Positions 1 through 5,009 of a stretch of 5,009 nt of DNA are shown in pieces. The position numbers and the translations under genes were made by a program. Below the pieces are notes generated by a model that ran no database searches, had not been told where the DNA came from, and saw nothing but the letters and a program-made list of their open reading frames with translations. Every line of letters begins with the position of its first letter. The first letter of the stretch is position 1. The stretch is from Gammaproteobacteria bacterium. GTDB lineage: Bacteria > Pseudomonadota > Gammaproteobacteria > UBA6429. The stretch spans positions 1 to 5,009 of the forward strand of contig QIKU01000194.1 in assembly GCA_003232015.1 (NCBI GenBank), in the 5' to 3' direction.

Positions 1-275
1 GCTGACAGGCCTCATTCATCCAGGCGATAAAGCTATTTTGCAGGGCTTTGGGTTCAAGGCGGCTTAATACCCGCGCAATGGTGTCGTGTTTGGGGATCCC
101 GTTTTCAAAGGGAAAGTATTTTTTAAGCCAATCGAGCCGTGCGTGCCCAAAGTCTTCAATTTCTTCCCAGTCTTCGGCACCACAAGCACCGCACTAATGG
201 ATAAAAACAGGATATCCATGAGTGCGTAACGCTTGCAGCGCTCAATGCTTGGTTCGTTTGGAGATCAGAACAGTG
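1..275 (-). pseudogene. ISAs1-family transposase, N-terminal part, frameshifted
   Basis: Minus-strand translation from about 183 down to 1 is open and reads GAEDWEEIEDFGHARLDWLK, then a stretch including FENGIPKHDTIARVLSRLEP, then ALQNSFIAWMNEACQ. This is the characteristic N-terminal DDE_Tnp_1-associated region of ISAs1 transposases, which lies before the catalytic DDE domain. The preceding family block, RCKRYALMDILFLSISAVL, is also present (about 186-243) but in a different frame. The join at about 184-185 looks like a one-base deletion, where two A appear on the plus strand and three would keep the frame. A second disruption lies near 249-258, where the usual DPRIER block is scrambled by about two extra bases after a recognisable SDLQ (minus strand, about 258-269). 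No ATG start survives. The catalytic domain lies beyond the left edge, so its state is unknown. Family assignment is confident, and the pseudogene status rests on the two frame breaks. Confidence 0.82.
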
Positions 276-314
276 ATTTGTCGTTTAGTTCAATATATCA
301 ATGATCTTGCCCTG
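1..314 (-). mobile_element. Terminal fragment of an ISAs1-family insertion sequence
   Basis: This stretch carries the start of an ISAs1-family (H-repeat type) transposase gene read on the minus strand. The element continues past the left edge of the window. Read on the minus strand, the outer end at 314 begins CAGGGCAAGATCATTGA, and the first recognisable transposase residues appear about 40 bases further in, which is the expected arrangement for an IS end. The exact boundary is an inference: the other end and any target-site duplication lie outside the window. The bases just outside the proposed end, GGGTAATTAT at 315-324, would be one copy of such a duplication. Because the transposase frame is broken, the element is probably immobile unless helped in trans. 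Confidence 0.6.
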
Positions 315-487
315 GGGTAATTATCCGCAAAGTTTCTTTAAATTTGGCGGCAATAACTTTATGGCAAACACACACCCTACACAAATATAAACATTCATTA
401 TTTTGCAAAGAAATTTAAATCAATTTCCTTTAAACTAACCTGTCAAATAGTAAACCACATTCAATTATTCATGCAAGGACTCAACAA
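315..487. other. AT-rich intergenic region upstream of galE
   Basis: This spacer of about 170 bases lies between the IS end and galE and should hold the galE promoter. It is very AT-rich from about 380 to 470. Weak -35-like (TTGCAA, 403-408) and -10-like (TAAACT, 431-436) hexamers are present, but they are 22 bp apart, which is poor spacing. I therefore do not call a specific promoter. No coding potential or stable hairpin was seen. Confidence 0.4.
475..479 (+). promoter_or_regulatory. Ribosome binding site of galE
   Basis: AAGGA lies 8 bases before the ATG at 488, which is good Shine-Dalgarno spacing. It supports that start over the out-of-frame ATG at 471. Confidence 0.75.
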
Positions 488-1489
488 ATGGCGAATAAAA
501 CTATACTTGTCACCGGTGGCGCAGGCTACATCGGCAGCCACACAGTCAGGCAACTCGGCGAAGCAGGCGAAAAAATTGTTGTTTTAGACAACCTTTCCAC
601 CGGCTTTGAAGCAGCAATTTTATATGGCGATTTTATTCATGGGGACACGGGCGACAGTGAGCTAGTTGGAAAAATTTTAAAAGATTATGATGTGGACACC
701 GTCATCCACTTTGCAGCCCATACCATTGTGCCAGAATCCATTACCAACCCTTTAAAATATTACGGCAACAATACCTGTAACAGCCGGAGCCTGCTTGAGC
801 AATGCAATGCACATGGTGTTAAGAATTTTATATTTTCATCAACTGCTGCCGTTTATGGAATAGTTGAATCTGGGCAAGCAACAGAAGACTCACCTAAAAA
901 CCCAATAAATGCCTATGGCACATCAAAACTAATGACTGAGATGATGCTTAAAGATGTGAGCTTCGCCTCCGACTTAAACTTTGTTGCACTTCGCTACTTT
1001 AATGTTGCCGGTTCCGACCCGCAATGCAGAATTGGCCAGTCTACGCCCAAATCAACCCTGCTTATAAAAGTTGCAGCAGAAGCCGCCGTTGGCAAACGGG
1101 ACGAAATTTATATTTTCGGCACCGACTACCCAACAGAAGATGGAACGGGCATTCGAGATTATATCCATGTCGAAGATTTAGCAGACGCGCACTTGCGAGC
1201 CCTGGATTATTTACGCAATGGCGGTGAATCAACCAGCTTAAACGTGGGGTACGGCCACGGTTACAGCGTACGCGAAGTGCTTGATGCGGTCGAACGTGTA
1301 GATGGCAAACCACTTAACATTGTCGAAAAAGAACGCCGCGCCGGAGACCCGCCTACGCTGGTTTCAATTGCCGATGAAATTAAAACAAAGCTCAACTGGG
1401 AACCAAAATATGATGACCTTGATGTTATTGTGAAGACATCGTTAGATTGGGAATATAAATTGAAAGAAAATCCCGAAGGGTTCGTGTAA
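488..1489 (+). CDS. galE: UDP-glucose 4-epimerase (GalE)
   Basis: This cytoplasmic NAD-dependent epimerase interconverts UDP-glucose and UDP-galactose (Leloir pathway) and supplies galactose donors for polysaccharide and LPS synthesis. It is an extended short-chain dehydrogenase. The Rossmann glycine motif GGAGYIGSH is at residues 10-18 (G10, G13, G16) and an acidic NAD-ribose position follows at VVLDNLSTG (D34). The catalytic set is T119 in FSSTAAVYG, at the position of Ser124 of the E. coli enzyme, plus Y143 and K147 in NAYGTSK. Further family blocks are LRYFNVAGSDP (168-178), GTGIRDYIHVEDLADAH (219-235) and RRAGDPP (283-289). The 333-residue length matches the usual 330-340, so the gene looks complete and intact. 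The start is set by AAGGA at 475-479. The residue matching the E. coli gatekeeper Tyr299 is L291, so UDP-GlcNAc/GalNAc could also be substrates. The gene stands alone on its strand and converges on the next gene. A related UDP-sugar epimerase remains possible, but GalE fits best. Confidence 0.95.
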   Translation: MANKTILVTGGAGYIGSHTVRQLGEAGEKIVVLDNLSTGFEAAILYGDFIHGDTGDSELVGKILKDYDVDTVIHFAAHTIVPESITNPLKYYGNNTCNSRSLLEQCNAHGVKNFIFSSTAAVYGIVESGQATEDSPKNPINAYGTSKLMTEMMLKDVSFASDLNFVALRYFNVAGSDPQCRIGQSTPKSTLLIKVAAEAAVGKRDEIYIFGTDYPTEDGTGIRDYIHVEDLADAHLRALDYLRNGGESTSLNVGYGHGYSVREVLDAVERVDGKPLNIVEKERRAGDPPTLVSIADEIKTKLNWEPKYDDLDVIVKTSLDWEYKLKENPEGFV

Positions 1490-1506
1490 CAACCCGCCAA
1501 CACCAA

Positions 1507-1526
1507 AGATGGGTTATCACCCATCT
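1507..1526. terminator. Intergenic hairpin between convergent genes, possible terminator
   Basis: AGATGGGT (1507-1514), loop TATC, then ACCCATCT (1519-1526) form a perfect 8-bp stem, 17 bases after the galE stop codon and 44 bases beyond the stop of the convergent phosphoesterase gene. Its location suggests transcription termination for one or both genes. Neither strand has a convincing T-run after the stem: the plus strand continues ACGCTAATCC and the minus strand TTGGTGTTGG. Classic intrinsic termination is therefore not certain. Confidence 0.5.
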
Positions 1527-1570
1527 ACGCTAATCCGCACGATAAATTACACCACCCAACACCCGTAACG

Positions 1571-2530
1571 CTACCGTTCAAAATGCTGTTTAAAACTTGT
1601 AATAAAATGCGCCAACTCCGACTCCGGCAAAGCATTAATACCCGCCGCCGCCTGTCGCCCGCCTCCCGTTGCAAATTGGCGGCACAATGTATCAGCACCG
1701 GTTTTTGTTTTTAACGGCGCTCGTACACTAACCTGATAAACGCCCTCGCCTTTAACCGTTAATATCGCATGCGCTTTATCATGGTGTTGTTGTGCTAAAT
1801 CATTTCCATAAACACCGCTCACCCGCCGTGCCCATTTCTCATCCGGTAAAATATACACCGTGCTACTGTCACCATCTGACTCACTGGCAACCGCCGCCGC
1901 TTTCGACAGGTCTTCTTCATAACCATTTAACAGAACATTAAACGCATCATCATCCCTGATAAAATCAAAAGGGTTCTCATACGGTTTAATTTTTTTGTAT
2001 AACTCGGCCGGGTGATAAAACAGGTCATCCAGTGACGCACCATAACCATTATAATTAATACAGGTGCCCAGCTTCTCCAGTTGTTCAAGGTTATTATCAC
2101 TGGATAAATTCAGGGAACCCGCAGCCTGCCGGGCACTATCAAGTAAGTTGTCACCAAAGGCGGCCACCACGGCCCAAGCCAGATATTGCCCCCGCAAGGA
2201 TTTATTCACCAACAGGCTCGTACAAGTGCCGGTTTGGGTGTCAATGATTGCATGAAAATTTGGATGCAGTGGAATGTCCCCAGCAAAATGGTGGTCAAAA
2301 TAGGTAATATCGGCACCCGCATCTAACAAGCTCAACAATGCGACACGGTTTTTATCTAACGAAATATCTAATACCGTTAAAACATCCCCTTCAGTCGCTG
2401 CTACTTTATCTAAAAGACTAATATCACGCTTTATACCTGTAACAAGCTGGCTCTCGACTGGATTAAATGAACGAAGTTGGTGCAGCGCACAAATACCATC
2501 GGCATCACCATTAAAAATATCAATATACAT
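1571..2530 (-). CDS. DHH/DHHA1-family phosphoesterase
   Basis: This 319-residue protein has no signal peptide or membrane segment, so it is probably cytoplasmic. The DHH catalytic motifs appear in order: NGDADGICAL at 7-16 (D9 and D11, RecJ-like motif I with N7 at the first position), LDIS at 54-57 (D55), FDHH at 78-81 (the DHH signature), and FGDNLLD at 125-131 (D127). These residues bind two metal ions, typically manganese. A C-terminal DHHA1-like substrate-binding region ends in GGGRQAAAGI at 289-298, with Arg where many relatives have GGGH. DHH/DHHA1 enzymes hydrolyse phosphodiester or phosphoanhydride bonds: RecJ exonuclease, NrnA nano-RNase, cyclic dinucleotide phosphodiesterases. The substrate cannot be told from sequence, and the size excludes full-length RecJ. 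The start ATG (minus strand, 2530-2528) has AAAGGAG upstream. The gene is divergent from cysC and convergent with galE, so it is probably a single-gene transcript unrelated to the sugar genes. Family assignment is firm and function is open. Confidence 0.88.
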   Translation of the reverse strand: MYIDIFNGDADGICALHQLRSFNPVESQLVTGIKRDISLLDKVAATEGDVLTVLDISLDKNRVALLSLLDAGADITYFDHHFAGDIPLHPNFHAIIDTQTGTCTSLLVNKSLRGQYLAWAVVAAFGDNLLDSARQAAGSLNLSSDNNLEQLEKLGTCINYNGYGASLDDLFYHPAELYKKIKPYENPFDFIRDDDAFNVLLNGYEEDLSKAAAVASESDGDSSTVYILPDEKWARRVSGVYGNDLAQQHHDKAHAILTVKGEGVYQVSVRAPLKTKTGADTLCRQFATGGGRQAAAGINALPESELAHFITSFKQHFER

Positions 2531-2542
2531 ATTTAACTACTA

Positions 2543-2549
2543 CTCCTTT
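2543..2549 (-). promoter_or_regulatory. Ribosome binding site of the DHH phosphoesterase gene
   Basis: On the minus strand AAAGGAG precedes the ATG at 2530 by 12 bases. This is a strong Shine-Dalgarno match with somewhat long spacing. It supports the MYIDIFNGDADG start, which places the catalytic motif at residues 7-12, as expected in this family. Confidence 0.65.
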
Positions 2550-2587
2550 TATATTATGGGAATCTAATAAATTATGACATAATATAA
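2549..2587. repeat. 10-bp inverted repeat in the divergent intergenic region, candidate operator or promoter pair
   Basis: TTATATTATG (2549-2558) and CATAATATAA (2578-2587) are perfect inverted copies separated by 19 bp, between the phosphoesterase and cysC start codons. On the plus strand the right arm follows TGA, giving TGACATAAT, which resembles an extended -10 promoter element reading toward cysC. The left arm overlaps the first bases of the phosphoesterase ribosome binding site. It could be a binding site for a dimeric regulator or part of back-to-back promoters. No convincing -35 boxes were found. The AT-rich background raises the chance of coincidence. Confidence 0.4.
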
Positions 2588-2620
2588 GCAAGCATTTCCC
2601 TTAACTAAAGCACATAAAAA

Positions 2621-3229
2621 ATGACTGAACAAAAAAGCAGCAACACAGTATGGCACCATGCAACCGTAACACGTGAACGACGTGAAAAACAACACAGCCA
2701 CAAAAGTGTTATTTTATGGTTTACCGGCTTATCCGGTGCAGGAAAATCAACACTAGCACATTCTGTCGAAGAAAAATTACATCAACTCGGATGTAGTACT
2801 TATGTTTTAGATGGGGATAATGTTCGCCATGGATTATGTGGCGATCTAACATTTAGTGCCAATGATCGCACAGAAAATATTAGGCGCATTGGCCAAGTTG
2901 CAAAGTTATTTCTTGAATCAGGAGTTATTGTATTAACTGCCTTTATTTCACCTTTCCGTTCAGATAGGCTATTGGTGAGAAACATGGCTCAACATGGAGA
3001 TTTTATAGAAATTTATTGTAATAGCCCTATTGAAGTATGTGAGCAACGTGATGTAAAGGGACTGTATGAAAAAGCACGAAAAGGAGAAGTTAAAGAATTT
3101 ACAGGCATATCGTCTCCCTATGAAGAACCATTCAAACCTGAACTAACAGTGCAAACAGGGGCATCTACCCTTGAAAGCTGCACCAACGATATCCTCTGCC
3201 TTTTAAAAGAAAGAAATATTATTAATTAA
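2621..3229 (+). CDS. cysC: Adenylyl-sulfate kinase (APS kinase)
   Basis: This enzyme phosphorylates adenosine 5'-phosphosulfate with ATP to give PAPS, used either for sulfate reduction to cysteine or as the donor for sulfotransferases. The P-loop GLSGAGKS spans residues 36-43 (K42, S43). The APS-binding block DGDNVRHGL is at 64-72, [16 protein letters not shown] at 81-96, FISPFRSDR at 108-116 (S110 is the family's conserved serine, phosphorylated as Ser109 in E. coli), and the lid region from [10 protein letters not shown] to SSPYEEP runs 143-170. At 202 residues it is the normal length for a stand-alone CysC, not a CysNC fusion. No Shine-Dalgarno motif precedes the ATG, only CACATAAAAA. The gene leads a plus-strand set with a glycosyltransferase gene 50 bases downstream and the aminotransferase gene after it. 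No sulfate adenylyltransferase genes (cysD, cysN) are visible. This context suggests PAPS for a sulfated surface glycan, but a role in ordinary sulfur assimilation cannot be excluded. Confidence 0.93.
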   Translation: MTEQKSSNTVWHHATVTRERREKQHSHKSVILWFTGLSGAGKSTLAHSVEEKLHQLGCSTYVLDGDNVRHGLCGDLTFSANDRTENIRRIGQVAKLFLESGVIVLTAFISPFRSDRLLVRNMAQHGDFIEIYCNSPIEVCEQRDVKGLYEKARKGEVKEFTGISSPYEEPFKPELTVQTGASTLESCTNDILCLLKERNIIN

Positions 3230-3241
3230 ACAATTAATAAT
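3218..3241. repeat. A/T-only inverted repeat spanning the cysC stop codon
   Basis: ATTATTAATT (3218-3227), loop AAAC, then AATTAATAAT (3232-3241) form a perfect 10-bp stem with a 4-base loop, covering the last cysC codons and its TAA stop. All pairs are A-T, so the RNA stem is weak, and no T-run follows. It is unlikely to be an intrinsic terminator and would fit read-through into the glycosyltransferase gene. It could affect mRNA stability between the two cistrons, or be chance in AT-rich DNA. Confidence 0.4.
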
Positions 3242-3279
3242 GAACAGAACAACATCATTTATAAGTAAAATATCATTAC

Positions 3280-4431
3280 ATGCAACCAGAAACTATTATT
3301 TTAATCATTAGCTTAATCGGTGTAATTTATAGCTATTTCCTTTACCCTCTCATACTTCTTGTGCTACCCAAAAGAAAACACACTAAAATAACTACAGAAA
3401 AAGTAGATGATAGCGAACTTCCGTTTATATCTCTCATTATCACTGCCTATAATGAAGAATCCCGTATTAGGGAGAAAATACAAAATACTCTTGAAACGGA
3501 CTACCCTGAAGATAAACGTGAAATACTCGTTGCATCGGACGGCTCAACAGACAAAACAAATCACTATATAAGTGCATTTTCAAATCAAGGTGTACGCTTA
3601 ATCGAGGTTAAACAGCGCAAAGGGAAAGAAAATGCACAGCTTGCAGCAATTAATAAAGCCACAGGGGAACTCTTAATTTTTTCTGATGTTGCAACCCAAA
3701 TCCCAAAAGAAGCTATCAAGCGAATTGCAATAACATTTACAGATGAGGAAATTGGTGCATTATCCAGTGAAGATCGTTTTATTACCGACAAAGGTGAAAT
3801 TGCAGGAGAAGGCGCGTATGTAAAATATGAGATGTGGTTACGCCGCCTTGAAGCAAAGGTAAAAAGTCTTGTAGGCTTAAGTGGTTCCTTTTTTGCATGT
3901 CGAAAGAACATATGTACAAACTGGAACATTAACGTCCCTAGCGATTTTAATACGGCCTTAAACTGTGTATCGCAAGGTTATGTTGCAATATCGCACCCAG
4001 ACGTACTCGGTTACTATCCTAACCTTAAAGATGAAAGCAAGGAATACCAGCGGAAAATACGTACAGTCATTCGCGGCATGGCCGCCATTGTCCATAAACC
4101 ATCAATACTCAATCCATTCAAGTATGGCCTTTTTTCGTTTGAAGTGTTCAGTCATAAAGTAATGCGTTGGCTCGTCCCCTGGTTTCAATTAACACTATTT
4201 ATCAGTAATCTCCTGCTGCTGCAGGAACACATGCTTTTTATCATTCTACTTGTGCTGCAACTAAGCTTTTACATACTCGCAATAATCGGATTTTTTTCAA
4301 AGTCATGGCGGAAAAATAATCTGATTAAACTTCCATTTTTCTTTATGCAAGTCAACATTGCAATTGCCCATGCCGGTTTGCAATTTTTATCGGGGAAACG
4401 AATCACTAAATGGGAACCATCGAAACGTTAA
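3280..4431 (+). CDS. Membrane-bound family 2 glycosyltransferase
   Basis: This processive-type GT2 enzyme is likely an inner-membrane protein that transfers sugar from a nucleotide sugar during polysaccharide synthesis. One N-terminal membrane segment lies at about 5-29 and a cytoplasmic GT-A domain follows: ISLIITAYNEE (50-60), VASDGSTD (84-91, D87 in the nucleotide-binding site), and LLIFSDVAT (131-139), whose S135-D136 sits at the usual DxD position. LSGSFFACRK (200-209) is the acceptor-side region, PSDFN (220-224) gives D222 as a candidate catalytic base, and EYQRKIRTVIRGM (255-267) corresponds to the Q/RxxRW-like region of cellulose synthase and IcaA relatives. Three hydrophobic segments follow at about 296-315, 318-339 and 352-370. 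The 383 residues look complete. The start has no Shine-Dalgarno motif but places the first membrane segment at the usual spot. Donor and acceptor cannot be told. It lies between cysC and the aminotransferase gene, probably in one transcript. Confidence 0.9.
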   Translation: MQPETIILIISLIGVIYSYFLYPLILLVLPKRKHTKITTEKVDDSELPFISLIITAYNEESRIREKIQNTLETDYPEDKREILVASDGSTDKTNHYISAFSNQGVRLIEVKQRKGKENAQLAAINKATGELLIFSDVATQIPKEAIKRIAITFTDEEIGALSSEDRFITDKGEIAGEGAYVKYEMWLRRLEAKVKSLVGLSGSFFACRKNICTNWNINVPSDFNTALNCVSQGYVAISHPDVLGYYPNLKDESKEYQRKIRTVIRGMAAIVHKPSILNPFKYGLFSFEVFSHKVMRWLVPWFQLTLFISNLLLLQEHMLFIILLVLQLSFYILAIIGFFSKSWRKNNLIKLPFFFMQVNIAIAHAGLQFLSGKRITKWEPSKR

Positions 4432-4437
4432 CAAAAG

Positions 4438-5009
4438 ATGCTGGACACTATGAAATTTCTCAGACCTGTTGGTAACCCAATAGTAACCACTAAAAGTACT
4501 AGTGAAAAAGATTTCTTTTTGCCGTTTAATGCATCATTTTATAGTTCAGGAACGGCTTCGCTGGCTGCCGCTATAACTGCCAGCCGCAATCGAAAAGCTG
4601 GCATAAAAAAACCTGAAGTCATTGTACCAGCTTATGGTTGCCCTGATCTGATCAGCGCTGTAATTTATGCCGGTGCAGTACCTGTTCTGGTTGATCTTAA
4701 AGCCAACTCACCCTGCATGTCACTCGAAAAAATACCAGATGCCATTAACAATAAAACCATTGCTATTATTGCAGTTCGTTCCTTTGGTATTGAGGAACAA
4801 TTCAAAGAGTTGTCTGTAATTTCCAAACAACATGATATTGCTCTTATAGAAGACAGTGCACAAGGATTTTCTGTCAGCAATACTAATTCCTACTGGTTCG
4901 GTGATTTTATAATTCTAAGCTTTGGACGGGGCAAACCTGTAAATTTACTTGGTGGCGGAGCGGTACTGGCACGTAACAAACAATTAATGAACTTACTTCC
5001 CAGGCCATT
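4438..5009 (+). CDS. DegT/DnrJ/EryC1/StrS-family aminotransferase, 3' end beyond window
   Basis: An open frame begins 6 bases after the glycosyltransferase stop and runs 190 codons without a stop to the window edge, so about half of the usual 360-400 residue protein is visible. The fold-type I PLP pattern is present: YSSGTASLAAAI (35-46, phosphate-binding SGT), PEVIVPAYGCPDLISAV (59-75), AGAVPVLVDL (78-87), ALIEDSAQGFS (135-145, with D139 pairing with the pyridine nitrogen), and SFGRGKPVN (161-169), where K166 is the predicted Schiff-base lysine at the same spacing as the usual SFHPTK. LGGGAVLA (171-178) follows. The family mostly makes amino sugars from nucleotide-linked keto sugars for O-antigen, capsule or glycan synthesis. 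Unlike typical members it has R114 where an IPVHLYG-type His is common, and GRG replaces HPT before the lysine, so it belongs to a divergent branch and its substrate is uncertain. An alternative start is the in-frame ATG at 4450. Neither has a clear ribosome binding site, and translational coupling with the upstream gene is likely. Confidence 0.88.
   Translation, partial: MLDTMKFLRPVGNPIVTTKSTSEKDFFLPFNASFYSSGTASLAAAITASRNRKAGIKKPEVIVPAYGCPDLISAVIYAGAVPVLVDLKANSPCMSLEKIPDAINNKTIAIIAVRSFGIEEQFKELSVISKQHDIALIEDSAQGFSVSNTNSYWFGDFIILSFGRGKPVNLLGGGAVLARNKQLMNLLPRP

Noticed and set aside
345..360. GGCGGCAATAAC, weakly like the ops element (GGCGGTAGCGT) found before polysaccharide operons
   Set aside because: Only the GGCGG core and one further base match, and there is no JUMPstart context around it.
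403..436. TTGCAA and TAAACT as a sigma-70 promoter for galE
   Set aside because: Both hexamers are poor matches and the 22-bp spacing is outside the usual 16-18.
471..487. Upstream ATG at 471 as an alternative galE start
   Set aside because: It is out of frame with galE, and AAGGA at 475-479 is well spaced for the ATG at 488.
1024..1524. Open frames overlapping the 3' half of galE on both strands
   Set aside because: They are antisense or shifted frames of a convincing galE, have no recognisable domains, and give compositions typical of shadow frames.
2064..2255. Plus-strand 63-codon frame inside the DHH gene
   Set aside because: It lies wholly within a well-supported gene on the other strand and has no domain or ribosome binding site support.
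3240..3311. 23-codon open frame (MNRTTSFISK...) between cysC and the glycosyltransferase gene
   Set aside because: It has no ribosome binding site, overlaps the glycosyltransferase start in another frame, and shows no leader-peptide or attenuator structure.
3585..3929. 114-codon minus-strand frame within the glycosyltransferase gene
   Set aside because: It is antisense to the conserved GT-A catalytic region and has no family motifs.
4665..4880. 71-codon minus-strand frame near the right edge
   Set aside because: It is antisense to the aminotransferase PLP-binding region, which is well supported on the plus strand.

Overview
The window looks like a gammaproteobacterial chromosome segment of moderate to low GC. 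Only the protein types suggest this: a GalE-type epimerase, a DHH/DHHA1 phosphoesterase of proteobacterial style and an ISAs1-family transposase remnant. The genus cannot be named from sequence alone. Most of the window concerns activated sugars and cell-surface or exported polysaccharide.

Layout. Positions 1-314 hold the 5' end of a decayed ISAs1-family insertion sequence on the minus strand. Its transposase reading frame is broken at least twice, and a plausible terminal CAGGG end lies at 314. An AT-rich spacer (315-487) then leads into a complete plus-strand galE (488-1489). galE converges on a minus-strand DHH/DHHA1 phosphoesterase gene (1571-2530), with a perfect 8-bp hairpin between the two stop codons. 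From 2531 to 2620 a short AT-rich divergent intergenic region carries a perfect 10-bp inverted repeat. It separates the phosphoesterase gene from a plus-strand set that runs off the right edge: cysC (2621-3229), a membrane-anchored GT2 glycosyltransferase (3280-4431), and the first 190 codons of a DegT/DnrJ/EryC1/StrS aminotransferase (4438 to window end, with no stop codon in view).

How the genes may work together. GalE supplies UDP-galactose and possibly UDP-GalNAc. CysC makes PAPS, the sulfuryl donor. The GT2 enzyme would add or polymerise sugars at the inner membrane, and the aminotransferase would make an amino sugar or a related PLP product. The set resembles the edge of an exopolysaccharide, capsule or O-antigen biosynthesis locus, and cysC next to a glycosyltransferase raises the possibility of a sulfated polymer. 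No sulfotransferase, polymerase or exporter is visible here, so this stays an inference.

Two features mark 2531-2620 as a possible boundary. galE and the phosphoesterase gene have recognisable purine-rich ribosome binding sites, whereas cysC, the glycosyltransferase and the aminotransferase genes have none. The DNA from cysC onward is also visibly richer in A+T. I see no CRISPR array, tRNA, rRNA or clear riboswitch, and I could not identify a wholly new system in this window.
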